A stretch of DNA of 64,000 bases, from contig CAVRVD010000014.1 in NCBI GenBank assembly GCA_963724535.1, positions 124,001 through 188,000 of the forward strand, in the 5' to 3' direction. Origin of the DNA: JADJPO01 sp963724535 (GTDB lineage Bacteria > Actinomycetota > Actinomycetes > Actinomycetales > Kineosporiaceae). A model generated the notes under the pieces. The model was not told where the DNA came from, made no database searches, and saw only the letters and a list, made by a program, of their open reading frames with translations. This document shows, in pieces, positions 26,714-35,291 of the stretch. Each line of letters starts with the position of its first letter. Positions within the stretch are counted from its first letter, which is position 1. Made by a program: the position numbers and the translations under genes.

Positions 26714-28189
26714 TCACGGGCCCGGCAGCCGGAACGCGGTCGCCTTCTGCATCTGCGCCACCGTGCGGAAAGCGTCCCGCAGCCTTCGCTGCTCGAGCCA
26801 GGTTAGGTCGTCGTAGCGGATCCGGTTGTCCGCCGGTCGCGAGATCGTCGGTGCGCGCAGCTGCTCACGCAGCCGGAGACCGATGAGGTACTGGAAGGCC
26901 TCACCCAGCTCGGCGGCGCCCTGCTCGCTGATCACCCCTGCCTGCCCGGCCGCGCGTAGCCGGTTCAGCGTCGAGCGCTCGGCGGAGGCCGCCTCCACAG
27001 CGAACAGCCGAGCCAGGTTGACGATCGCGGCGAGCCCGCTCTGCTTCAGATCGAGCAGGCCGCCGTCGGTGCCCACCCGACCGAACAGGCGCAGCGGCGG
27101 GGCGAACCGGCCAGCCGTCTGCGCCAGGGCAGCCAGGAACGCCGGGGCCCGGCGGGCCTCGACCATGACGTCGCGCAGCACCTGCACCGACACGGTGCCG
27201 TGCACCGGACGGAAGTCCAGGAAGACGGCGGCTCCGAGCAGGGCCTCGGGATCGGGCCGGTCCACCCAGCTGATGAAGACGTCTCGCCACCTGGCCAGAG
27301 CATGGCACCAGGTGGCGGCGGTGTAGCCACCGGGGCAGGGAGTGAGGCCGGCGTGCGCCAGGCCGGTGACGACGGTGCGCGCCAGCTCCCCGAAGTAGCT
27401 GGCTGCCTGGGCGGAGTCGTCGCGGTAGACCAGCGCGTTGTCCTGGTCGGTGAGCAGGACCATCTCCTCGCGCCCTTCCGAACCCAGTGCCAGCCAGGTG
27501 AACGGGCACGGCGGCTCGCCGAGCCGCTGCCGGGCGAGCTGGAGCAGCCTGCCGCTGAGCGCGTCGTTGAGGCTCGAGACGATCCGGGCGATGCTCACGG
27601 CCTCGACGCCGTCGGCGCGCAGCGCCCTGACCGTCGCGACCACCTCGTCGCCGTAGCCGCTGAGGTCAGCGACGTCGTCCACCGTGCGGATCCGGCCGAG
27701 CAGCATCATCGGGCTGCGCGCCTGGAAGCGCAGCATGTCCTTCTGGGTGACAACACCGACCACCCGGTCCTCGCGGGTCACCGGGACGTGCTCGAAGCCG
27801 TGTTCGAGCATGAGCAGCAGCGCTGCGTACAGCGGGGAGTCGGCCGGCAGGGTCTGCACCGGGTGGGTCATCACACTCCCGACGGGGGTGTCAGCGGGCA
27901 GCCGCGCGGCCACCACCCGGTCGCGCAGGTCGCCACTGGTGAGGATGCCGACGGGGTCGCCCTGCACCAGGGCGGAGCTGGTCAGCGACCTGCCCATCGC
28001 CCGGGCCGCGTCGGCAACGGTGTCGGTCGGGGCGACGAACAGCGGCTGGCGGAGCATCAGGTCCGCCACCTCGGTGGACAGCTCGGCACCCAGGCCCATG
28101 GCACCCGAGGGTGGGCGCGCGGACACCGCGGGCGACCCAGGATCGTCCGCGGCCGCCGACTGCGGCGTCGTCGTGGTGACCCGGTCCAC
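26714..28189 (-). CDS. CBS-pair/DUF294 nucleotidyltransferase-like protein
   Basis: A protein of about 491 residues with a tandem CBS pair in its N-terminal third (VADLMLRQPLFVAPTDTV and VGSVMTHPVQTLPADSPL). The DUF294 nucleotidyltransferase-like domain carries GSEGREEMVLLTDQDNAL, which is the G-S-x-x-R...D-x-D type active site related to GlnD. A helical C-terminal DUF294-associated domain follows. CBS pairs bind adenine nucleotides. The enzyme's target is unknown. The start is uncertain: GTG 28189 and ATG 28102 keep both domains, while a longer frame reaches 28249. In proteobacteria DUF294 genes often sit with 3'-5' exonuclease and acetate-symporter genes (recalled), and the same association appears here. 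It ends 64 nt before the two-helix protein. Confidence 0.88.
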   Translation of the reverse strand: MDRVTTTTPQSAAADDPGSPAVSARPPSGAMGLGAELSTEVADLMLRQPLFVAPTDTVADAARAMGRSLTSSALVQGDPVGILTSGDLRDRVVAARLPADTPVGSVMTHPVQTLPADSPLYAALLLMLEHGFEHVPVTREDRVVGVVTQKDMLRFQARSPMMLLGRIRTVDDVADLSGYGDEVVATVRALRADGVEAVSIARIVSSLNDALSGRLLQLARQRLGEPPCPFTWLALGSEGREEMVLLTDQDNALVYRDDSAQAASYFGELARTVVTGLAHAGLTPCPGGYTAATWCHALARWRDVFISWVDRPDPEALLGAAVFLDFRPVHGTVSVQVLRDVMVEARRAPAFLAALAQTAGRFAPPLRLFGRVGTDGGLLDLKQSGLAAIVNLARLFAVEAASAERSTLNRLRAAGQAGVISEQGAAELGEAFQYLIGLRLREQLRAPTISRPADNRIRYDDLTWLEQRRLRDAFRTVAQMQKATAFRLPGP

Positions 28190-28301
28190 TGTCTGCCCGT
28201 CTCTGCAGGTGTGCTTTCGAGTGCAGCGGTCCGACCCGGACCACGTCAAGCGGCTAGCGTCCCTGTCCTGGGATGGCGACAGGATCCGACGCGACCGCTG
28301 C

Positions 28302-30056
28302 TCAGGCGAGGCCCAGGGCCTGACCCAGGTCCTGGCGGGTCCGGCGCAGCAGGTCCGCGGCGTGCGCGCGGGCTCGGGTCAGCGCCGACGTCGACGATCC
28401 GGACACCGGCACCACGGCCTCCAGATAACACTTGAGCTTCGGCTCGGTGCCGCTGGGGCGCACGACCACCCGCAACCCGCCGTGGGTGCGGTAGCGCAGC
28501 CCCTCGGTCGGCGGCAGCCCGCCCGAGGGTCGGGCCAGGTCACTCACCTCGGTCACCGGTTGCCCGGCCAGCTCGGTCGGCGGGTGCTCGCGCAACCGGG
28601 TCATCGCCTGGCCGATCAGGGCGAGGTCGTCCACCCGAACCGAGAGCTGGTCCGTGGCGTGCACGCCGTAGGCACGGGCCAGGTCGTCCAGCTCCTCGAG
28701 CAGGGTCCGACCGGCCGCCTTCAGCGAGGCGGCCAGCTCGGCGACCAGGACGGCGGTGGACACCCCGTCCTTGTCCCGGACCACGTGCGGTGCGACGCAG
28801 TAGCCGATCGCCTCCTCGTAGCCGTAGACCAAGCCCGGCACCCGGGCGATCCACTTGAACCCGGTGAGGGTCTCGGCATGCCGTACCCCGTGATGCCGGG
28901 CGATCTGGCCGAGCAGCTGGCTCGACACGATCGAGCAGGCCAGCACCGGCGGCCGTCCGTCGGTGGTGTCCGGCAGACCGCGCCGGAGAAGGTGCGCGCC
29001 GAGCAGCGCGCCCAGCTCGTCGCCGCGCAGCATCCGCCAGGTCCCGTGGACATCGGTGCCGGCCGCCGGGTCGACGACGGCCACGGCGCACCGGTCGGCG
29101 TCCGGGTCGTTGGCGATCACCAGGTCGGCGCCCCGTTCGGCGGCGGCCGCCAGTGCCAGGTCGATGGCGCCGGGTTCCTCCGGGTTGGGGAAGGACACGG
29201 TGGGGAAGTCGGGGTCGGGCTCGGCCTGCTGCGGGACGACGTACGGCTCGGCGAATCCGGCTGCGCACAGGGCCCGGACCACCGTGCGACCGCCGACGCC
29301 GTGCAGCGGGGTGAGCACGATCGAGAGCTCGCGCGGGCCGCCGGGCCGGGCCAGCGCGGCGACATCGTGCAGGTAGGCCTCCAGCACCGCCTCGCCCAGG
29401 GTGTGCCACCCGTCGTCGGGGCGCGGCACCGAGGCGACCGAGTCCACCGCGGCGATCGCGGCGGCGATCTGCTCGTCGGCCGGTGGGACGATCTGCACGC
29501 CGTTGCCCTCCGCCGGGGCGACTCGGCCACCCAGGTAGACCTTGTACCCGTTGTCCTGCGGCGGGTTGTGCGAGGCAGTCACCATCACCCCGGCGTCGCA
29601 GCCGAGGTGGCGGACGGCGAACGCCAGCACCGGGGTGGGCAGCGGACGGGGGAGCACCATCGCCTCGATGCCGGCGCCGGCCAGCACCGCGCAGGTGTCG
29701 GCGGCGAAGGTGTCGGAGTTGTGCCGGGCGTCGAAACCGACCACCACCCGCGGGGTCTGGCCGGCAGGTTCCTGTTCGGCCAGGCGGTCGTCGAGGTAGG
29801 CCGCCAGCCCTGCAGCGGCCCTGATCACCACGGCCCGGTTCATCCGGTTCGGCCCGGCGCCGAGTGGGCCGCGCAGGCCCGCGGTGCCGAACTCGAGCGG
29901 ACCGCAGAAACGGTCCGCCAGGTCCTCGAGCGCCGCCGCCTCGTTCTTCTCGGCGCGGGCGATCAGGCCGTCCAGCTCGGCCGCGGTGTCCGGGTCGGGA
30001 TCGTCGTCTCGCCAGGCCCGGGCCAGGGTGAGCGTCGACTCGTCCACGACGTGCAC
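28302..30056 (-). CDS. Phosphoglucomutase/phosphomannomutase family enzyme
   Basis: A 584-residue alpha-D-phosphohexomutase. The phosphoserine loop is TASHNPPQDNGYKVY, the metal loop is NDPDADRCAV, the sugar loop is in GYEEAIGYCVAP, and the phosphate-binding loop VRPSGTEPKLKCY is near the C-terminus. Length and motifs match the PGM2/PmmB group, which may act on glucose-, mannose- or pentose-phosphates; the ribose or deoxyribose 1-phosphates produced by PNP and DeoA would be a logical substrate, but this is inference. The GTG at 30056 is one of two in-frame GTGs (the other at 30047). In M. tuberculosis pmmB is next to deoD; here PNP is about 5 kb away on the same strand. Confidence 0.9.
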   Translation of the reverse strand: MHVVDESTLTLARAWRDDDPDPDTAAELDGLIARAEKNEAAALEDLADRFCGPLEFGTAGLRGPLGAGPNRMNRAVVIRAAAGLAAYLDDRLAEQEPAGQTPRVVVGFDARHNSDTFAADTCAVLAGAGIEAMVLPRPLPTPVLAFAVRHLGCDAGVMVTASHNPPQDNGYKVYLGGRVAPAEGNGVQIVPPADEQIAAAIAAVDSVASVPRPDDGWHTLGEAVLEAYLHDVAALARPGGPRELSIVLTPLHGVGGRTVVRALCAAGFAEPYVVPQQAEPDPDFPTVSFPNPEEPGAIDLALAAAAERGADLVIANDPDADRCAVAVVDPAAGTDVHGTWRMLRGDELGALLGAHLLRRGLPDTTDGRPPVLACSIVSSQLLGQIARHHGVRHAETLTGFKWIARVPGLVYGYEEAIGYCVAPHVVRDKDGVSTAVLVAELAASLKAAGRTLLEELDDLARAYGVHATDQLSVRVDDLALIGQAMTRLREHPPTELAGQPVTEVSDLARPSGGLPPTEGLRYRTHGGLRVVVRPSGTEPKLKCYLEAVVPVSGSSTSALTRARAHAADLLRRTRQDLGQALGLA

Positions 30057-30192
30057 GGTACCGGCTGGTGCACCTGCGCCACGACGATGCGGGCGGCCCG
30101 TGGCGCCAAGGACGTAGGGCACAACCCCGGCGCCGTCCAGGCGCGGATGGTGGAGGGGTCGGGGACAGGGCAGACCGGGCTCGGAGGTGGCC

Positions 30193-30549
30193 ATGAAGCT
30201 GGAAGAGCTGACATCGAGTGCCCGCGAGGCGATAACGGTGAAGAGGGTGTTCGCCGAGCCGTACGAGCACGACGGGATCGCGGTCATCGCGGCGGCGGTG
30301 ATCGCCGGCGGCGCCGGAGGCGGCGGCGGCCACGACCCCAAGGGCGGGCAGGGCGAAGGGGGCGGCTTCGGTGTCGGCGCCCGCCCGGCGGGGGTCTACG
30401 TGGTCAAGGACGGAGACGTGCAGTGGCGGCCCGCGGTCGACCCGAACCGGGTGATCGCGGTGCTCGGCGCCGTGGTGGTGACCTTCCTGCTCACCCGTGT
30501 GGTCATCGAGCGGGCCCGGGCCAAGGCGGCGGCGCGCCGGGCCGGCTGA
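30193..30549 (+). CDS. GerW (YtfJ)-family protein
   Basis: A 118-residue protein with the GerW/YtfJ layout: an N-terminal amphipathic segment, a central glycine-rich region (residues about 40-65), the ARPAGVYVVKDGDVQWRPAVDP core and a C-terminal membrane helix (VIAVLGAVVVTFLLTRVVIE). B. subtilis YtfJ is a spore protein, but related genes are common in actinobacteria that do not make endospores, with unknown function. ATG 30193 follows GGAGG; a GTG two codons earlier is also possible. It diverges from the phosphohexomutase gene across about 136 nt. Confidence 0.8.
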   Translation: MKLEELTSSAREAITVKRVFAEPYEHDGIAVIAAAVIAGGAGGGGGHDPKGGQGEGGGFGVGARPAGVYVVKDGDVQWRPAVDPNRVIAVLGAVVVTFLLTRVVIERARAKAAARRAG

Positions 30550-30744
30550 CCTGACCAGCCGGTCACCCGGCGCTCGGCCGCGGCTCGGATCGGCTCTGAT
30601 CTGGCGCATCGGTCCATCGAAGGACGCCTGGGCACGGTGACGAACAGCTCGTAGGCGGCGTCGCGGTCCAGATCCTCAGGCAGAGCAACGGGTTTCACAA
30701 GCGGGCCGGCTCGATCCGTCGGGTCAGCGTCAACGGCGGGCGGC
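30550..30744. other. Gap between GerW-like gene and ABC ATPase 3' end
   Basis: These 195 nt lie between two convergent genes. A minus-strand frame beginning with GTG at 30698 (KPVALPEDLDRDAAYELF) lacks a ribosome site and soon enters the antisense of the GerW-like gene, so I do not call it. It could be the relic of a short gene. Confidence 0.4.
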
Positions 30745-31818
30745 TCAACGAGACACCAGCACGGGGTCGGGCCGCAGCCGCACCCGAACCGGCGTTCCCG
30801 GGGAGTAGGCCAGTGCGTCTGCGGTGGCCAGCTGGGCGATGAGCGTCCCGGCGCCGGAGACGTCCAGGGTCAACCGGCTGATGGCGCCGAGGAACGAGGA
30901 GGCCACCACCCTGGCGGGCACGCCCTCCGTCGCGTCCGCCGGCAGCACGCTCACCGCCTCGGGGCGCACCAGCGCCGTCACCACGCCGGAAGCCGCCCGC
31001 GGGTCGACGAGTGGGATCGGCTGGCCGAGAACGTTGACCGCGCCGTCCGTGACCGTCCCGGCCAGCTTGTTGGTGAGCCCGACGAACTCCGCGACGAACG
31101 CCGTCCGGGGTGAGCCGTAGATCTCAGTCGGCGGGCCGAGCTGTTCCACCCGACCCTCGCGCATCACCCCGACGCGGTCGGCGATCGCCAGAGCCTCCTC
31201 CTGGTCGTGGGTGACGAACAGCGTGGTGGTGCCGACCTCGAGCTGCACCCGGCGGATCTCGTCGCGCAGCTGGCTGCGCACCTTGGCGTCCAGCGCCGAC
31301 AGCGGCTCGTCGAGCAACAACACCTGCGGCGAGATCGCCAGCGCGCGGGCCAGGGCCACCCGCTGCTGCTGGCCGCCCGACATCTGATGGGCGTAGCGGT
31401 CGGCCTGGGCCGACAGGCCGACCATGTCGAGCACCTCCTCGGCGCGCCGGCGCCGGGTCGCGCCGTCCCGTCCGCGCAGCCGCAGCCCGAAGGCCACGTT
31501 CTCGCGTGCGGTCAGGTGCGGGAAGAGGGAGTAGGCCTGGAAGACCATGCCCATGTCCCTCTTGTTGGTCGGGACGGCGGTCACGTCCCGTCCACCGACC
31601 ACCACCCGGCCCTCGTCCGCGTCCTCCAGGCCGGCGAGCAGCCGTAGCGCCGTGGTCTTGCCGCAACCGCTCGGCCCGAGCAGCGCGACCAGCTCGCCGG
31701 GATGCAGGGTCAAGTCGAGGCCGTCCAGGGCGATCACCGCCCCGTAGCGTCGGCACAGGCCCTCCAGGCGGACCTCGACGCCCCCGGGCCGGGTCGCCGT
31801 CGTCGTGGGATCACTCAT
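30745..31818 (-). CDS. ABC transporter ATP-binding protein (PotA-like)
   Basis: A 357-residue ATPase of the spermidine/putrescine/iron/sulfate importer class (CUT1-like with a C-terminal TOBE domain). Walker A is GPSGCGKTT near residue 48, the Q-loop is VFQAYSLFPH, the signature is MSGGQQQR, Walker B is VLLLDEPLSALD and the switch His is in VTHDQEE. The TOBE region covers about 280-355. It overlaps the second permease by 8 nt and is the last gene of a PotABCD-like operon. The upstream permease 1 and binding-protein genes both have broken frames, so this transporter may not function unless those breaks are sequencing errors. Confidence 0.93.
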   Translation of the reverse strand: MSDPTTTATRPGGVEVRLEGLCRRYGAVIALDGLDLTLHPGELVALLGPSGCGKTTALRLLAGLEDADEGRVVVGGRDVTAVPTNKRDMGMVFQAYSLFPHLTARENVAFGLRLRGRDGATRRRRAEEVLDMVGLSAQADRYAHQMSGGQQQRVALARALAISPQVLLLDEPLSALDAKVRSQLRDEIRRVQLEVGTTTLFVTHDQEEALAIADRVGVMREGRVEQLGPPTEIYGSPRTAFVAEFVGLTNKLAGTVTDGAVNVLGQPIPLVDPRAASGVVTALVRPEAVSVLPADATEGVPARVVASSFLGAISRLTLDVSGAGTLIAQLATADALAYSPGTPVRVRLRPDPVLVSR

Positions 31819-32650
31819 CGCTCACGCCCTGCCGCGACCGGCGACCGACGACCGTGAGGAGCAACAGCAGCACGAAGGCGAACATCAGGGACGCCACCGA
31901 CACCGCCATCGATTTCCCCGCGTTCTCCAGTCCCAGCTGCTGGATCCTGACCTGCAGGTTCACGTAGTTGAGCAGCGAGGCGATCGTGTACTCGCCCATC
32001 ACGATCGCCACGCACAGCAGGGCCGCGTTGAGCACGGCGCCGGCCATGTTCGGCACGATCACCCGCAGCATCACCGTCGCCCAGCTCGCTCCCAGGCTGC
32101 GCGCCGCTTCGGCCAGGGTTCGCACGTCGATCGCCTGCAGGCCGGTGTCCAGCGAGCGGTACACGTACGGCAGGACCAGCACCACATAGGTGAAGAACAG
32201 GGTCTGGATGGAGTCGTTCACCAGGTAGCGCACCCAGGCGTAGACCGGCACCAGGCCCACCACCAGCACGATCGCGGGGATGGTCAAGGGCAGCAGGCAG
32301 ATGAACTCGATCACCCGGCGAAGGCGTGGCAGGCGCAGGCGCACCCAGACCATCGTGGGCACCATCAGCGCCAGTGCGACCACGCTGGTCAGGGCGGCCA
32401 GCTGCAGTGAGGCGCTGATGGCGGCCAGCAGACGGGTGTCCTCGATGAGCCCGCGCCACGCGTCCAACGTGCGCTCGCCCAGGCCCACTCCGCGGGTGCT
32501 GAACTCGAATAGCGCGAAGATCGGTACGCTGAAGAACAGTCCGAGGACGACGAGTACCCCCACCCGGACCACCTGCAACCGCCGGGCCCGGCGCCGGCGA
32601 AGCCCGACGACTGGTCCGGCCGCCGGCGCGCCGCTTGTCACCAGCGTCAT
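31811..32650 (-). CDS. ABC transporter permease 2 (PotC-like)
   Basis: A 279-residue inner-membrane permease with six helices and the binding-protein-dependent transport loop EAARSLGASWATVMLRVIVPNM, which contacts the ATPase. It begins at ATG 32650, overlapping the first permease's stop (ATGA); an in-frame GTG nine bases earlier is unnecessary. Its frame is intact, in contrast to the adjacent permease 1. Substrate is unknown: polyamines, aminophosphonates, thiamine and iron are all transported by this subclass. Confidence 0.9.
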   Translation of the reverse strand: MTLVTSGAPAAGPVVGLRRRRARRLQVVRVGVLVVLGLFFSVPIFALFEFSTRGVGLGERTLDAWRGLIEDTRLLAAISASLQLAALTSVVALALMVPTMVWVRLRLPRLRRVIEFICLLPLTIPAIVLVVGLVPVYAWVRYLVNDSIQTLFFTYVVLVLPYVYRSLDTGLQAIDVRTLAEAARSLGASWATVMLRVIVPNMAGAVLNAALLCVAIVMGEYTIASLLNYVNLQVRIQQLGLENAGKSMAVSVASLMFAFVLLLLLTVVGRRSRQGVSDE

Positions 32651-33544
32651 TGCAGCCACCGCGCGGAGCGCCGCTGGAGCAGCGCGTTGAGAGTCATCAC
32701 GATCGCGACGACCACGATCATGCCGAGGGCGATCGCCTTGCCGATGTTCTCCCGTCCGAGCAACACCTCACTGGTCAGCGCGGTCCTGATCTGCAGCGGC
32801 GCGATCGGCGCCCCCTGGCTGATCAGCGCCGCGGCTGTCGCGTAGGCGGAGAACGCGTTGGCGAACAGCAGGAGCAGCGCGCCGAGGAAGGGAGGGGTCA
32901 GGATCGGCACGGCCACGTGCCGCCAGTAGTCCCAGGTGGTGCCGCCCAGGCTCTCGGTGGCCTCCCGCCACTGCGGGCGCACGCCGTCCAGCGCCGGCAG
33001 GAACACCAGCACCATCAACGGGATCTGGAAGTAGCTGTAGACCAGCACCAGACCCGGCCGGTCGTAGAGCCAGTTGCCGGCGATCTCGACGCCCGAGGCT
33101 GTCCCGGAACAGCACCGTGACCAGACCCTCCAGGCCGACCGTGGCGATGAACGCGAACGCCAGGGTCACCCCGCCGAACTGGGCCAGCACCCCGCTGGTC
33201 GAGGTGACCACCATCCGCAGCAGGCCGTCCCGCCGTCCGGTGGCCACCATGTAGGCCAGCAGGGCGCCGAGCACGGCACCGATCACGGCGCTGGCCGCGG
33301 ACACCACGATGCTGTTGACGAAGGACCGGACGACGTAGGCCTCGCCCAGCTCGCGCACGTTGGTCAGCGTCGGGCGCTGATCGCCGTCCAGGAAGGCGGC
33401 GATCACCACGACCAGGGTGGGAGTGATCAGGAACGCTGCGACGTAGGCGAAGAACGGGACGGCACCGAGCCAGGTGGTGAGCCGGCGCCCGGTCCGTCGG
33501 ACCGGGCGCCCTGCTCCACTCGTCAACTGATCGCCTTGGCCCAC
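32647..33544 (-). pseudogene. ABC transporter permease 1 (PotB-like), frameshifted
   Basis: The N-terminal part (from about 33544) and the C-terminal part (to 32647) of one permease are in different frames. The first frame reads correctly through VTVLFRDSLG at about 33105 and then becomes nonsense. The second resumes with VEIAGNWLYDRPGLVLVYSYF and ends with the typical TALTSEVLLG and C-terminal helix. The junction CTCGGGCGTCGAG carries one base too many, after the GGG, to stay in frame (about 33095-33105). The whole protein would be about 295 residues. It may start at ATG 33544 or at TTG 33526, which overlaps the binding-protein stop. Either a real +1 mutation or a base-calling error. Confidence 0.8.
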
Positions 33545-34705
33545 TCCGTCGCCAGGACCTCCTTGGCCTTGGTCGCCTGCTCCTCGGTGAGGAATACCGG
33601 TTCACTTCCCGCGCCCAGCTTCGGCAGGGCCTCCTGTGCGGCGGCGTCCGCCGTCCCCGCCTCGATCATGGCCTCCAGCCGGACCGGTCGGGCTCCGCCC
33701 TTGAGCCACAGGTTCTGGCCCTCGTCGGAGAACAGGAACTCCTGCCACAGCCGGGCCGCCGCCGGGTGCGGGGCGTCCTTGTTGATCGCCTGGGCGTAGT
33801 AGCCGCCGAGGAGCGCGTTCGGCGGCAGGAACACCTTCCAGGTCGGCACGTCCAGCGTCGAGGCCAGCGACAGGTAGTCCCAGTCGAAGACGACCGGCGT
33901 GGTCCCGTTCTTGATCGTCGCGGGCGAGGCCTGCACGGGGACGAAGTTGCCTGCCTGCTTGAGCTGGCGGAAGAAGTCGATGCCCCTGCTGACGTCGTCC
34001 GCCGACCCGTCGTTGGCCACCGAGGCCATCATCACGCCGACGAGTGCGGCGTTGGCCTGGGTCGGGTCACCGTTCAGCGCCACCTTGCCCTTGTACGTCG
34101 GGCTTGAGCAGGTCGGCCACCGAGGTCGGCTCCGGCACCTTGGCCGAGTCGTAGCCGATCGCCATGAAGCCGCCGTAGTCCTGCACCCACAGGCCGGTCG
34201 GCTCCTTCTGCGCGTCCGGGATGTCGCCCCAGGTGGTCACCTGGTACGGGGCGAACAGGTCGGTGTTCGCCAGGGCCACCGCCATGCCCAGGTCGAGCAC
34301 GTCGGGCGCCCGGTCGGTGCCCTTCAGCTGGTTCACGGCGTTGATCTCGTCCTGGCTCGAGCCCTCCGGCTGGGCCGAGTTGACCGTCAGGCCGTACTTG
34401 GCCTCGAAGGCCGAGATCACCTCGCCGTAGTTCGCCCAGTCCGGGGGCAGTGCGATGACGTTGAGCTGACCCTCCTCCTTGGCCGCGGCGGCCAGGGCGT
34501 CAATGCCGCCCAGGGCCTCCGCCGAGGTCGCGGTCGCCGCATCCGCGGCGCCGCCGTCTGCGGAGGCACTGGCGGTGCTGGTGCTTCCGGAATCCTCGCT
34601 GGGCGGTGAGCAGGCCGTGGCAAGTGCGAGGCTGCCGAGCGCCAGCGCGGCGAGCAGGGCGCGACGTCCCCGGCGGGCGGGGTTGGCGCGACGGACCAGT
34701 GTCAT
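33523..34705 (-). pseudogene. ABC transporter substrate-binding lipoprotein, frameshifted
   Basis: This is the PotD-like binding protein of the operon, split by one extra base. ATG 34705, after an AGGAGG site, opens a lipoprotein signal with lipobox LATAC, a Ser/Ala linker and the mature N-lobe up to SVADLLKP. At about 34090-34105 (CCCGACGTACAAGGG) the frame breaks. The continuing protein is YKGKVALNGDPTQANAAL in the next frame and runs to 33523, including SLASTLDVPTWKVFLPPNALLGG and a normal C-terminus. The intact product would be about 393 residues. All other codons look functional, so the break is either recent or technical. Ligand unknown. Confidence 0.82.
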
Positions 34706-34859
34706 GTGGGCCTCCTGAGGGTGCACGATCATGGCAGACCGGCACGTCGCGGTCAGTTTTCGGCCAGCCACCTGGACTGTCAAGCAACGTTATGAAGTCG
34801 TGGTCTGGCATTCGCCGCGCGGTCTCAGGAGGCAGGTTCGAGGGCCTGTGCCCCGGGGA

Positions 34860-35195
34860 CGGAGCGTCGATGTCGGCTCGTGCCGGGACAGCCAGCGCGG
34901 CAGGCGGATCCGCAGCGCGTCGACCCGGTGGCCGAGCACGGCGAGCAGGGCGGGTAGCACGGTCAGTGCGGTGAGCCCGGCGACCAGGACCGCGGCAATG
35001 CCGCCGTACCCCATCGGCGCAGGAAGGTCTGCGGGAACAGCAGCAGCCCGGTGAGTGAGACGGCCACCGTCACCGCCGAGAGGCGACGGTTCGTCCGGCG
35101 GTGGCCATGGTCGTGGCCAGGGCGGAGGGCACGTCGTCCCCGGCCCGTAGCTGCTCGCGGAAGCGGCTCACCACAAAGAGCGCGTGTTCCAGCAT
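34860..35195 (-). pseudogene. MMPL-family transporter relic
   Basis: Translating the minus strand in three successive frames gives one MMPL signature. It begins EHALFVVSRFREQLRAG, with DVPSALATTMATAGRTVA following. After a one-base loss comes LSAVTVAVSLTGLLLFPQ and TFLR, and after another loss MGYGGIAAVLVAGLTAL then TVLPALLAVLGHRVDALR. This is the last helix bundle of an RND-type MMPL lipid or metabolite exporter. Both ends are missing: homology starts abruptly at about 35195 and fades near 34860. There is no start codon context and no complete frame, so it is a degraded fragment of about 110 codons. Confidence 0.7.
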
Positions 35196-35291
35196 CTGCA
35201 CTTCTGCCTGGCCGACGTCGGGACGTTCTTCGACCGCAACCTGCTGGAGATCGGCCGAGCCCTGGGCATCGACCCGGTCACAGTCGCCTGA
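35196..35291 (+). pseudogene. Possible C-terminal gene fragment
   Basis: On the plus strand, directly beside the MMPL relic, about 28 codons read LADVGTFFDRNLLEIGRALG then IDPVTVA and a TGA at 35289-35291, overlapping the 3' end of the PNP gene. The amino-acid composition is protein-like and ends in a clean stop, but there is no start and I do not recognise the family. With the MMPL relic it marks a region of gene debris. Confidence 0.35.

Noticed and set aside
30396..30698. A 100-codon minus-strand frame antisense to the GerW-like gene (KPVALPEDLDRDAAYELF start)
   Set aside because: No ribosome site, and most of it is antisense to an identified gene. The first 20 residues look protein-like, so it could be a relic.
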